8,392 nucleotides of DNA from CAZKXX01 sp964556705. GTDB lineage: Bacteria > Acidobacteriota > Terriglobia > UBA7540. The stretch's first letter is position 1. Each line of letters starts with the position of its first letter. Under the pieces are notes generated by a model. That model did no database searches. It had not been told where the DNA came from and was given only the letters and a program-made list of their open reading frames with translations. The stretch is from positions 1 to 8,392 of the forward strand of contig CAZKXX010000132.1 in assembly GCA_964556705.1 (NCBI GenBank), written 5' to 3'. Below are positions 1-6,356 of this stretch, one piece after another. A program made the translations under genes and the position numbers.

Positions 1-906
1 GAATTCGCCCTGGGGGTCCTGGACGAAGCTCTGATTGGTATAAGAGAATCCGCGAGTGGCCGCACTCCGGGGCACCAGCATTAGATTGACGCCGCGTCCC
101 GGCTGGCCGGTAATGGAATTCACCACGCGGCCGCGAATTCTCACAGCGCGCGTAGTCAGCAACGTGAAATCAATCCCCGTCAGTTCTTCGCCCGCGCGCA
201 CTTCAACGGGTGTTGCCATGGACAAGTCCGGTGTGCCCGGGTAGTAGGTCGGAGCGTAACTTTCCTCGGCCGAAGTGTCCCCGGCCTCGCGAGAGAAGGC
301 GAATCCGCCGACCATGCCCATTCTCATTTCACCCCGGTACGTTGCGCGCAGGTAATAACGACCGGGAGCCAACCCGTGGGCACGGTATTCCCCCCGATCG
401 TCGGTCTCGCGCCATCCGAACGGCGTCAGTTGCCTTTTCCCGCGCTCGTAGTAAGGTCTGAGAATCTCGACTTGCACGCCGGCCATCGGCTCACCGTCTT
501 CGTCCGCGACCCGCCCAGCGATCACTGCGGCGGGGACCAGACGTAACGTGATGTCACGAAGAGTCTGCCCGGCAAGCAGCGTCAGTGTTGTTCCTCCCAA
601 GTCACCCGGCCGCTTCGCGCCGTAGGACTGCGATGCGTATCCGTTTCGGTGAGCTCGAAGCCGATAGCGGCCCGGCTCGAAACCCTTCAAGAGAAAACGG
701 CCGGAGAAATCGGTGGTTGTCGTGTAAGGCCGGCGTTGTCCTTCGACCCGGAGCAACATCACCAACGCTTTTCGGAGCGGTTCGTCGGTTCCGGCTCTGA
801 GCACCACGCCCTCGACCGTGCAGGTCTCAGGAGTCGTGGTTTCCTTTTGTTGCGCGAATGAATGAAGAGGAAGGAGGAAAACCAGCAGCCAAAGAGTTCG
901 GCCCAT
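1..906 (-). CDS. Secreted protein with repeated carboxypeptidase-regulatory-like domains (5' part, runs off left edge)
   Basis: The frame is open from an ATG at 906 to base 1, giving 302 residues with no stop, so the C-terminus lies outside the window. Residues 1-19 form a signal peptide: a hydrophobic core (LWLLVFLLPL) followed by SFAQ, so export is expected. Two beta-sandwich repeats follow, at about 30-125 and 127-253, and a third starts near 255. Each has a G-V/R-V opening strand, a D-x-x-G-x-F/Y turn (TDFSGRF at 65-71, TDDRGEY at 168-174), a G-x-x-PGRY-x-LRA strand (about 75-86 and 178-188) and a closing AGQ/AGE...I-D/T-x-T/F-L strand. This is the carboxypeptidase regulatory-like (CarboxypepD_reg) fold, common in large secreted or envelope proteins of Acidobacteriota. 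No catalytic domain is visible, so the function is unknown; carbohydrate binding or a surface role is a guess. A GGGGG run lies 6 nt before the ATG. The gene has its own candidate promoter just upstream. Confidence 0.85.
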   Translation of the reverse strand, partial: MGRTLWLLVFLLPLHSFAQQKETTTPETCTVEGVVLRAGTDEPLRKALVMLLRVEGQRRPYTTTTDFSGRFLLKGFEPGRYRLRAHRNGYASQSYGAKRPGDLGGTTLTLLAGQTLRDITLRLVPAAVIAGRVADEDGEPMAGVQVEILRPYYERGKRQLTPFGWRETDDRGEYRAHGLAPGRYYLRATYRGEMRMGMVGGFAFSREAGDTSAEESYAPTYYPGTPDLSMATPVEVRAGEELTGIDFTLLTTRAVRIRGRVVNSITGQPGRGVNLMLVPRSAATRGFSYTNQSFVQDPQGEF

Positions 907-931
907 ACGCCACCCCCATAACGTTGCGGGT

Positions 932-960
932 ATTATATCCTGGGAACTATCGCCAGCATC
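932..960 (-). promoter_or_regulatory. Candidate sigma-70-type promoter for the 1-906 gene
   Basis: On the minus strand a perfect TATAAT lies at 937-932, about 25 bp before the ATG at 906. No good -35 box sits 17 bp upstream (GATGCT at 960-955), so only the -10 element is supported. The predicted leader is only about 20 nt and holds the G-rich ribosome-binding stretch. It implies this gene is transcribed separately from the NTF2-like gene upstream. Confidence 0.4.
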
Positions 961-965
961 GAGAG

Positions 966-982
966 CCTCGCAGGGGGCGAGG
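966..982 (-). terminator. GC-rich hairpin after the NTF2-like gene, possible terminator
   Basis: CCTCGC and GCGAGG pair perfectly (6 bp) around a 5-nt loop, in the gap between the stop codon of the NTF2-like gene (1001) and the next promoter. The position suits a terminator, but no U-tract follows on the minus strand, so it could also be an unrelated hairpin. Confidence 0.25.
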
Positions 983-1000
983 AGTCTTCCGGCAGGCGTG

Positions 1001-1459
1001 CTAGGGCGCGGCGGCCAGCGCGACGACGGAGGTGTGGTCGAGGATGATGCGCCATCCTTCTGGAAATTTTCGAAGCACCAGCGAAAACACGCCGCCCGGC
1101 TGGTCGCCTTCGCGGTGCAACTGCCAACGCCCCACGACCAGCGCGGATTCGGGAGAGAGCATCGTGACCTCAAGGTCCGAAAAGGTGGTTTTCCCCATCG
1201 CCTTCCGGTCGGGATACGTGCGGCGGTACCGGTCGAGGACAGCCTGCCAGCCGCGATTCACGCCGCGCGAACCGAGATAGGCCGTCTGCGGCGACTTCCA
1301 GTACGTCTCCATGAAACCTTCGATATCTCCGCGGTTCCAGGCCTCGATCTGCTTCTCAAGCAGGGCGTGGATTTCGTCTTCAGCGGCGCGAGGAACGGGA
1401 TCTGCGGTCAGGCTCCCCGCCGCGAGAATGAGCGCAAGCACGACCGACAAGCCTTTCAT
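1001..1459 (-). CDS. Secreted NTF2-like (SnoaL / DUF4440-type) protein
   Basis: 152 residues. I chose the ATG at 1459 because GGGGAGG ends 6 nt before it. Another ATG lies two codons upstream, directly abutting that motif, and the open frame extends further into the ROK gene; both are less likely. Residues 1-19 (MKGLSVVLALILAAGSLTA) form a signal peptide. The mature part matches the small NTF2-like family: an N-terminal helix with a Q-x-x-AWNRGDIEGFM motif, a YW-x-SP segment, RGW and RYRRTYPDR in the middle, MGKTTFSDLEV, and a C-terminal sheet with GGVFSLVLRK and GWRIILDHTS. In this family the cone-shaped fold may bind a small molecule or simply dimerise, and no substrate can be inferred here. 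It lies 34 bp downstream of the ROK kinase on the same strand and is probably co-transcribed with it. Confidence 0.85.
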   Translation of the reverse strand: MKGLSVVLALILAAGSLTADPVPRAAEDEIHALLEKQIEAWNRGDIEGFMETYWKSPQTAYLGSRGVNRGWQAVLDRYRRTYPDRKAMGKTTFSDLEVTMLSPESALVVGRWQLHREGDQPGGVFSLVLRKFPEGWRIILDHTSVVALAAAP

Positions 1460-1493
1460 CAGCATCCTCCCCAGAGTGAAGCGTCCATAGGAT

Positions 1494-2492
1494 TCAGTGG
1501 CCCAGTCCCAGCCGCTGCCGCGCCAGCACCACCGCCCCGAGCGGGCCGGCGTTATCGCCGAGTGAGCCCGGAACAATCTTGACGCGCCGCGCCTCGCCGC
1601 TGTTCAGAAAGTAGTGATAGGCCGTCTCGCGGATGGGACCCACGAAATCTTCCCGAAGGCGCTCCGCAATGCCGCCGCCGATAACCACCGCTTCCGGGTC
1701 GAGCACGTTCACCACATTCGCCACCAGGATGCCCAGCCGGTACTGCGCGCGCTTCATCACCTTGCGCATGAGCGGGTCGTTTTTCTTGAGCGCGGCCTCG
1801 ATGACGCTGCTCGTCATGCGCGTCTTGTTGCGTTTCTTCATCAGCTTGAGCACGATGCTTTTGGCGCCCTTCTTGATGGCGGCGCGGACTTCGCGCTCCA
1901 TGGCCGTGCGGCTGGCGAGCGCCTCGGCGCAGCCGCGCTTGCCGCAGCCGCATTTCGGCCCGTCCACCTCGATGACCACGTGGCCCACTTCCGCCGCGCT
2001 CCCGCGGCTGCCGCCGTAAAGTTTCCCGTCCTGGATGAACCCGCCGCCGATGCCCGTCCCCACGAAAATTCCCACCAGGCTGCGGACGCCCCGCCCGGCG
2101 CCCAGCGCGTACTCGCCGACCGTCCCCACGTTCACATCGTTTTCAACCAGCACCGGAACCTGAAGGATGGCTTTCAGACGCGGCCCCAGCGGGACGTTCT
2201 TCCATCCCAGGTTCGGCGCTTCATGGACGATGCCACGCTCCGGGTCCACAGCCGCCGGCGCGCCGATGCTGACTGCGGCGAGGTCGTCGCGCGACAGTCC
2301 CGCCGACTCCACCGTGTCCAGAATCATCGCCGCCACGTCCGCGATGAGTTGAAACGGCCGCTGGTCTCGTTTCGTGGGGATTTTTTCAACCGCCAGGATT
2401 TTGTTGTCAGCATCCACCACCAGTGCCCGCATGCTCGTGCCCCCAAGGTCCACGCCGACCATCACCTTCTTCGCCCTTTTGCCCCGCGCCAT
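1494..2492 (-). CDS. ROK-family sugar kinase (glucokinase-like)
   Basis: 332 residues, full length for the family. ROK proteins of this type phosphorylate glucose or a related hexose or amino sugar with ATP in the cytoplasm. Visible motifs are the phosphate loop DLGGTSMR (15-22), the sugar-binding and catalytic ENDVN (117-121, D119 the expected base), GTGIGGG (145-151), EVGH (168-171) and the zinc-binding CGCGKRGCAE (181-190, with C181, C183 and C188). There is no N-terminal helix-turn-helix, so it is a kinase rather than a NagC/XylR-type repressor. The ATG has GGAGG 6 nt upstream. A lysine- and arginine-rich stretch at about 205-255 carries some extra charge, but the C-terminal VVIGGG and GDNAGPLGA motifs are normal. 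The exact sugar cannot be read from sequence. It probably shares a transcript with the NTF2-like gene 34 bp downstream. Confidence 0.93.
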   Translation of the reverse strand: MARGKRAKKVMVGVDLGGTSMRALVVDADNKILAVEKIPTKRDQRPFQLIADVAAMILDTVESAGLSRDDLAAVSIGAPAAVDPERGIVHEAPNLGWKNVPLGPRLKAILQVPVLVENDVNVGTVGEYALGAGRGVRSLVGIFVGTGIGGGFIQDGKLYGGSRGSAAEVGHVVIEVDGPKCGCGKRGCAEALASRTAMEREVRAAIKKGAKSIVLKLMKKRNKTRMTSSVIEAALKKNDPLMRKVMKRAQYRLGILVANVVNVLDPEAVVIGGGIAERLREDFVGPIRETAYHYFLNSGEARRVKIVPGSLGDNAGPLGAVVLARQRLGLGH

Positions 2493-2591
2493 GGCCCGCC
2501 TCCATCGGGGAGATTGTCCTGAATATCGCGACAGTGTACCTCAACTTGGGAATTGCCGGCTTGCGGATTGGCCCATGGTTCGAAAACTCCC

Positions 2592-2640
2592 TTCGCCATC
2601 AGCCGTCAGCTTTCAGATAACAGCTCGAAACTCGCTGCTG
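2592..2640. repeat. Degenerate heptad (7-bp) tandem repeat with overlapping hairpin
   Basis: In the 223-bp gap before the ROK gene the plus strand reads in 7-bp steps: TTCGCCA, TCAGCCG, TCAGCTT, TCAGATA, ACAGCTC, GAAACTC, GCTGCTG. The middle four units (2599-2626) share a TCAGCTN pattern. A 9-bp perfect inverted repeat (GCCGTCAGC at 2602-2610, GCTGACGGC at 2637-2645) overlaps the array, so a transcript could form a hairpin. It has no U-tract and is not an obvious terminator. Apart from this and the ROK ribosome-binding site, I see nothing else supportable between 2504 and 2715. Confidence 0.5.
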
Positions 2641-2731
2641 ACGGCCGAGAGCCGGAACCGCACGTCACAATGCACAACGGCGCCGCAGCGGCAGCCCACA
2701 TTCTGCCGGAGGACTTCAATAGCGGAAGGAT

Positions 2732-2783
2732 TGGAGCGGGGGACGGGGATCGAACCCTGCCTGCGGCAGGCAGGCCGCGACGT
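2732..2783 (-). repeat. Second copy of the tRNA-Gly 3' end (33 nt), split by a palindrome
   Basis: Bases 2732-2757 match 2943-2968 exactly (26 of 26), and 2777-2783 match 2969-2975 exactly (7 of 7). The two blocks together equal the last 33 nt of the tRNA-Gly gene: four bases of the variable loop, the whole T arm, the acceptor 3' strand, discriminator T and CCA. The 19 intervening bases are an inserted palindrome. The 5' half of the tRNA is absent, so this is a fragment, in the same orientation as the intact gene and offset from it by 211 bp. Confidence 0.9.
2756..2774. repeat. 19-nt perfect hairpin palindrome inserted in the tRNA fragment
   Basis: CCTGCCTG and CAGGCAGG are perfectly complementary 8-bp arms around a CGG loop. 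Deleting exactly these 19 bases joins GAAC to CCGCGACGT and recreates the intact tRNA-Gly sequence, so the palindrome is an insertion relative to the other copy (its endpoints could slide by up to 2 bp because of flanking CC). It looks like a short dispersed REP-type repeat. I see no second complete copy in this window. Confidence 0.8.
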
Positions 2784-2942
2784 AAATCAGATCAAAGGGA
2801 ACTCGGGAACGAGTGGATCGGTTGGAGCCACTGTTGGGCTCACGCAGTCGCCGCGGGACGTCTGCGGTCATGCCGATGGACAGGCCGCGGTCCTTTCGGC
2901 TTCGAAGCGCATACACAAACCATGGCATGGCTGAACTATGAA

Positions 2943-3017
<75 letters not shown>

Positions 3018-3055
3018 TCGAAGGGGCGCAGCGTGTCCAGCGAGTGTCCTCTACG

Positions 3056-3085
3056 TTGATACACCAGCCTCAGGCGTGAATTCAA
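3056..3085 (-). promoter_or_regulatory. Candidate promoter for tRNA-Gly
   Basis: On the minus strand TTGAAT (3085-3080) and TATCAA (3061-3056) are separated by 18 bp, about 39 bp before the mature tRNA 5' end. Both boxes are imperfect, and the region is the 85-bp gap after trpE, so readthrough from trpE is an alternative. Confidence 0.3.
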
Positions 3086-3102
3086 GTCTTCTTCGTTCCC
3101 GC

Positions 3103-4599
3103 TCACGGCCCCTTTTCGGCCATTTCAAAGGCCTTGAGGACGGCGCGCGCCTTGTTCATGCACTCTTCGTGCTCGCGCGCGGGGACTGAGTCCGCCACGA
3201 TGCCGGCGCCGGCCTGAAGGTAGGCCTTGCGGTCCTTGACGAAGACAGTGCGGATGACGATGCAGGAATTGAGGTTGCCGGAGAAATCGAGATAGAGCAC
3301 GGAGCCGCCGTAGAGCCCTCGCCGCGTCGGCTCCAGTTCGTCGATGATCTCCATGGCGCGGACTTTGGGTGCGCCGGTCAGCGTGCCGGCCGGGAAGCAG
3401 GCGGCGAGCGCGGCGTAGCTGTCCGCTTCGGGACGCAGCCGGCCCTGGATGGAGGAGACCAGGTGCATGACGTGCGAGTAGCGCTCAACGAACATCACGT
3501 TCTTCGGCCGCACGGAGGAAAATTCGCAGACGCGCCCGATGTCGTTGCGTCCGAGGTCCACGAGCATGATGTGTTCGGCGCGTTCCTTTTCGTCGGCACG
3601 GAGTTCTTCTTCCAGCCTCCGGTCTTCCTCCTCGGTCCTGCCGCGAGGGCGCGTGCCGGCGATGGGCCGGTATTCCACATCGCGCCCCGTCACCTTCACC
3701 AGCATTTCCGGCGACGATCCGAGGACCGTCCCCGAACCGACGCGCAGGAAGTACATGTACGGGGACGGGTTCACGACGCGCAGGGCTCGATAGACCTCGA
3801 AGGGTGGGACACGGACGGGCACGGTGAGGCGTTGGGAGAGGACGACCTGAAAGATGTCGCCGGCGCGAATGTATTCCTGAGCTCGCGCGACGCGGCGCTC
3901 GTACTCGGCGCGGGGCATGTTGGCGCGGGGCGCCAGCGGGCCGCGCGGGCGAGCGATCCGCGGCAGCCGCAGCGGCTGCGCCAGGCGGCGTGCCATCAGG
4001 TCGAGCCGCCGAACGGCGGCGTCGTACTGCGACTTCAGGCTTCCCCGCCCTTCTTCGGTCAGGACATTCACGATCAGATGGATGCGGTGCTGGACGTGGT
4101 CGAAAGCGACGAGGTCGGAGAAATACATGAAGACCGCGTCGTCGAGGTCCACATCCGGCTCGACGCGCGGAGGCAGGCGCTCGAGCAAACGCACCGTTTC
4201 GTAACCGACATAGCCGACGGCGCCCGCTGAAAACGGCGGAAGGCCCGCCTGCGTCACTGGGCGGTACCGGCGGCCGAGTTCGCGCAGGTAATCGAAAATC
4301 CGGCCGCGCTCCTCAACCTTTCGCGCGCCGCGCTGGAGCGTGATTCGCTCGCCGCGGCTGGAAACAATCTGGAACGGACCCGCGCCGAAAAACGTGTAGC
4401 GCCCGACGTGCTCGCCTCCTTCGACGCTTTCGAGAAGAAAACTGTGTGACGGGCGTTCCGCGGCGCGTCCGTGCTGGGGCGCGAGACGCAGGAACGCCGA
4501 AACCGGGCTCAGCAAATCGGCAACGATGGAGCGCGTGACGGGGACGACGTTCCCCTGCCCGGCGAGACGGCGGAATTCGGCGAAAGTGGGCTGGAGCAT
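3103..4599 (-). CDS. trpE: Anthranilate synthase component I
   Basis: 498 residues, normal length. With the glutamine amidotransferase subunit TrpG it converts chorismate and glutamine to anthranilate, the first committed step of tryptophan synthesis. The N-terminal domain has FLLESVEGGEHVGRYTF (54-70), which includes the LLES tryptophan-binding motif, so feedback inhibition is expected, and FSAGAVGYVGYE (123-134). The catalytic domain has PIAGTRPRG (312-320), ELRADEKERAEH (332-343), HIMLVDLGRND (343-353), HVMHLVSS (376-383), FPAGTLTGAPK (402-412) and LQAGAGIVADS (461-471). I take the ATG at 4599 because LQPTFAEF-x-x-LA-x-x-GNVVPV is the usual TrpE N-terminus. The open frame continues to 4725, but that extension translates intergenic repeats. 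No Shine-Dalgarno motif is evident. No trpG or other trp gene follows; the next gene is a tRNA. Confidence 0.95.
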   Translation of the reverse strand: MLQPTFAEFRRLAGQGNVVPVTRSIVADLLSPVSAFLRLAPQHGRAAERPSHSFLLESVEGGEHVGRYTFFGAGPFQIVSSRGERITLQRGARKVEERGRIFDYLRELGRRYRPVTQAGLPPFSAGAVGYVGYETVRLLERLPPRVEPDVDLDDAVFMYFSDLVAFDHVQHRIHLIVNVLTEEGRGSLKSQYDAAVRRLDLMARRLAQPLRLPRIARPRGPLAPRANMPRAEYERRVARAQEYIRAGDIFQVVLSQRLTVPVRVPPFEVYRALRVVNPSPYMYFLRVGSGTVLGSSPEMLVKVTGRDVEYRPIAGTRPRGRTEEEDRRLEEELRADEKERAEHIMLVDLGRNDIGRVCEFSSVRPKNVMFVERYSHVMHLVSSIQGRLRPEADSYAALAACFPAGTLTGAPKVRAMEIIDELEPTRRGLYGGSVLYLDFSGNLNSCIVIRTVFVKDRKAYLQAGAGIVADSVPAREHEECMNKARAVLKAFEMAEKGP

Positions 4600-4620
4600 G
4601 ATCCGAGTGTAGCGCGGAGC

Positions 4621-4650
4621 GTTGAGGGTCGAGAGTTGAGAGTCAAAAGT
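4621..4650. repeat. Heptad tandem repeat, left arm of an inverted pair
   Basis: In the 148-bp gap between aroDE and trpE the plus strand reads GTTGAGG, GTCGAGA, GTTGAGA, GTCAAAA, then GT: four degenerate 7-bp units. A matching array in the opposite orientation lies at 4708-4735. Between them a GC-rich segment contains GGGGCC (4679-4684) and GGCCCC (4696-4701) as a 6-bp stem, and the 10-bp palindrome CCTCCGGAGG (4687-4696), with no U-tract on either side. Confidence 0.55.
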
Positions 4651-4707
4651 GCATGGAGTCGCGGTGGAGGAAGCTTGCGGGGCCGGCCTCCGGAGGGCCC
4701 CCTGCCA

Positions 4708-4735
4708 TTCAACCCTTAACCCCAAACTCTGAGCG
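4708..4735. repeat. Heptad tandem repeat, right arm of an inverted pair
   Basis: The plus strand reads TTCAACC, CTTAACC, CCAAACT, CTGAGCG. On the minus strand this is AGTTTGG, GGTTAAG, GGTTGAA, the same GTTGAG-like unit as at 4621-4650 but inverted. It starts about 13 bp after the aroDE stop codon. The pair could fold as a long imperfect stem in an aroDE-trpE transcript. Confidence 0.45.
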
Positions 4736-4747
4736 GCAATTTCGCCG

Positions 4748-6271
4748 CTACCCTGGGTTCGAACCGTAGTCCAACGCCTGCCGGATGGCCTGCTCCATCA
4801 GGGCGCGGGGAGCGGCCAGGCCGGTCCAGATCTCAAACTGTCGCGCGCCCTGCGAAACCAGCATCTCCAGGCCCGAAATCGCCGTCAGGCCGCGGCCGCG
4901 CGCTTCCGTCAGCAGGCGCGTCTCGAGCGGATAATAGACCATGTCGAATACCACGCGGACGCGGAAGCGCGCCAGCTCAATCGGCATGGACTCGGTGTAA
5001 GGCGGCATGCCGACGGGCGTGGCGTTGACCAGCGCATCGACGTCGAGCGGCTCGGTAGCGCCCCAGGGGACCACCCGCCCGCCCACGGCCCGCGCCAGCC
5101 TTTCGGCGGCCGAATGGCGTCGCGCCGAGACCAGGACTTGAGCGTCCTGGGCACGCAGGGCAAACGCCGCGGCTCGCGCCGCGCCGCCTGCGCCAAGAAT
5201 CAGGATGCGGCTGCCCGGCAAACGCAGGCGCTTCGTCAGGACCTCGACCACAGCGGCCGCGTCCGTATTCCATCCCCGCCACTTGCCATCTTCCACGGCC
5301 ACCGTGTTGCACGCCCCGATGCGCGCGGCCAGGGGATCGATCCAGTCGAGACTCCGGATCACCGCGCGTTTGAACGGCATCGTCACGCTGAAACCGCGAA
5401 ATCTCATCGCCCGCGCAAACGCCAGGAAGTCGCTGAACGTCTGAGTCTCGCAAGGCAGGTAAACGGCTCGAATGTGCTTGGCCTGGAATGCCGCGTTCTG
5501 CATGGCCGGCGAAAGCGACATCGAAGCGAGGGATCCCACCACGCCGTAAAGTCGCGTCGTATGGGTCAGATGCTCCACTCGATAAGTTGCGCGAAGCGTA
5601 TCCAGCGCCAGCTGGCCGGAAGCGACGGGATGGTTGTTGCCCGGCGAAGCATACGTCAGCGCACTGCCGGATTGCAGTGCCAGAATCCGCGAGGGGATTC
5701 CCGAGGGCCCCATCGCCAGCGCGACCAGCTTCGGGCTTCGGCGACGGTGCGCCTTCAGCAGCTTGCGAATCGTGAGATTATCCCGCAGACAGCGAGCGAA
5801 GGTTGAAACCTTTACGGCCTGCACCGGAAGTCGCGCAAGGCGCCTGTAGATCGGCGCGAGCTGCGGCGTGCTCCTGTAATTGTGATAAGACACCAGGACC
5901 TTTGCGGGCCGGAACTCGCGGAGAAGCTGCTTATTCTTTGAAGGGCTGCCGTCCAGCGACTGAACCTCCAGGTCCACCCAATGGCACCCCGCACGGACGG
6001 CCGCCTGAAGCACGGCGACCTGCTCGGCCACACTGCCCGAAAACCGGCCGCCCGCTGCCTCTCGCCGGCAGGTGGCAATGACCTGGGGCGAATGCAGGCG
6101 AAGCAGCATCTGGCGGAGGTGAAATTCGAGGTTTTTAAAGTCGTGGAGGTAGTCCAGCCGCAGTTCAAAACCCAAGGGAGGCCCGCCCACGCGCCCCGCT
6201 TGGGCTTCCAAGGCGCTGAGGGTAGGGGCTGCAAGTGTAACAAATACACGCGGTAAGGCGGCCTTCGCCAA
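4748..6271 (-). CDS. aroDE: Bifunctional 3-dehydroquinate dehydratase / shikimate dehydrogenase fusion
   Basis: 507 residues. It carries out two consecutive cytoplasmic shikimate-pathway steps: dehydration of 3-dehydroquinate to 3-dehydroshikimate, then NADPH-dependent reduction to shikimate. Residues 1-230 are a type I AroD domain: ELRLD (36-40), TCRR (67-70), SYHNY (128-132, catalytic H130), VKVS (153-156, Schiff-base K154), MGPSGIPSR (187-195). Residues 240-505 are AroE: YGVVGS (242-247), SLSPAMQNAAF (252-262, shikimate-binding SxS), FSVTMPFK (294-301, catalytic K301), CNTV (321-324), NTD (335-337, D337), the NADP-binding GAGGAARAAA (360-369), NATPVGMP (416-423) and GLEMLVSQGARQFEIWTG (467-484). 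The start is a TTG at 6271: GAGG lies 8 nt upstream, a stop codon sits 12 codons upstream in frame, and no ATG or GTG lies between. AroD-AroE fusions are known from plants, chlamydiae and some other bacteria. Confidence 0.95.
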   Translation of the reverse strand: MAKAALPRVFVTLAAPTLSALEAQAGRVGGPPLGFELRLDYLHDFKNLEFHLRQMLLRLHSPQVIATCRREAAGGRFSGSVAEQVAVLQAAVRAGCHWVDLEVQSLDGSPSKNKQLLREFRPAKVLVSYHNYRSTPQLAPIYRRLARLPVQAVKVSTFARCLRDNLTIRKLLKAHRRRSPKLVALAMGPSGIPSRILALQSGSALTYASPGNNHPVASGQLALDTLRATYRVEHLTHTTRLYGVVGSLASMSLSPAMQNAAFQAKHIRAVYLPCETQTFSDFLAFARAMRFRGFSVTMPFKRAVIRSLDWIDPLAARIGACNTVAVEDGKWRGWNTDAAAVVEVLTKRLRLPGSRILILGAGGAARAAAFALRAQDAQVLVSARRHSAAERLARAVGGRVVPWGATEPLDVDALVNATPVGMPPYTESMPIELARFRVRVVFDMVYYPLETRLLTEARGRGLTAISGLEMLVSQGARQFEIWTGLAAPRALMEQAIRQALDYGSNPG

Positions 6272-6317
6272 AGTTCGGTCCTCAAGGGAGGCGGCGGTGA
6301 TTTTTCAATCCCACCCA

Positions 6318-6347
6318 AATATATGGTTTCTGGGTATGTTGTGGCAA
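6318..6347 (-). promoter_or_regulatory. Candidate sigma-70-type promoter for aroDE
   Basis: On the minus strand TTGCCA (6347-6342) and TATATT (6323-6318) are 18 bp apart. Transcription would start near 6311, giving a leader of about 40 nt that ends with the GAGG ribosome-binding site (6283-6280) before the TTG start codon. The -10 box lies in the AT-rich part of the gap. Confidence 0.45.
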
Positions 6348-6356
6348 GCAATTTGC

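Larger units (their letters stand above)
2716..2928 (-). pseudogene. Truncated, degenerate GIY-YIG nuclease-domain ORF beside tRNA-Gly
   Basis: 70 residues. Positions 4-49 match the N-terminal half of the small stand-alone GIY-YIG proteins (usually about 80-100 residues): a VYALRS strand (5-10), L-x-IGMT (16-21), DVPRRLRE-x-N-x-G (23-34), ST-x-x-RVPFDLIY (38-49). Three active-site features are lost. The Tyr of YIG is Ser17, the His of the usual EHN is Pro31 (each one base from the expected codon), and the C-terminal half with the metal-binding Glu is absent. From the second base of the Tyr49 codon on, the frame reads into a copy of the tRNA-Gly 3' end and an inserted palindrome, so residues 50-66 are not GIY-YIG sequence. 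The ATG is 14 bp after the tRNA CCA and has no Shine-Dalgarno motif. It is most likely a dead remnant. Homology is judged from motifs only. Confidence 0.7.

Noticed and set aside
1614..2522. 302-residue open frame on the plus strand opposite the ROK kinase
   Set aside because: It is an antisense shadow of a clear ROK gene in GC-rich DNA: His-, Ala- and Arg-rich with no recognisable motif.
2572..2592. GGTTCGAAA motif resembling a further tRNA fragment near the ROK gene
   Set aside because: The flanking bases do not pair as a T stem and there is no longer match to the tRNA-Gly gene.
2599..2645. CRISPR-like array
   Set aside because: The repeat unit is 7 bp with no spacers, so it is a tandem repeat, not a CRISPR.
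3463..4230. 255-residue plus-strand frame opposite trpE
   Set aside because: Shadow of trpE, whose motifs are continuous through this region.
4600..4725. Upstream start of trpE at 4725, or a Trp-rich leader peptide for attenuation
   Set aside because: The extension translates heptad repeats and contains a single Trp; no run of Trp codons or terminator/antiterminator pair with a U-tract is seen.
4750..4770. GGTTCGAACC motif at the aroDE 3' end resembling a tRNA T loop
   Set aside because: Only the T-arm-like core matches; no acceptor, anticodon or D arm can be folded around it, and it codes for the AroDE C-terminus.
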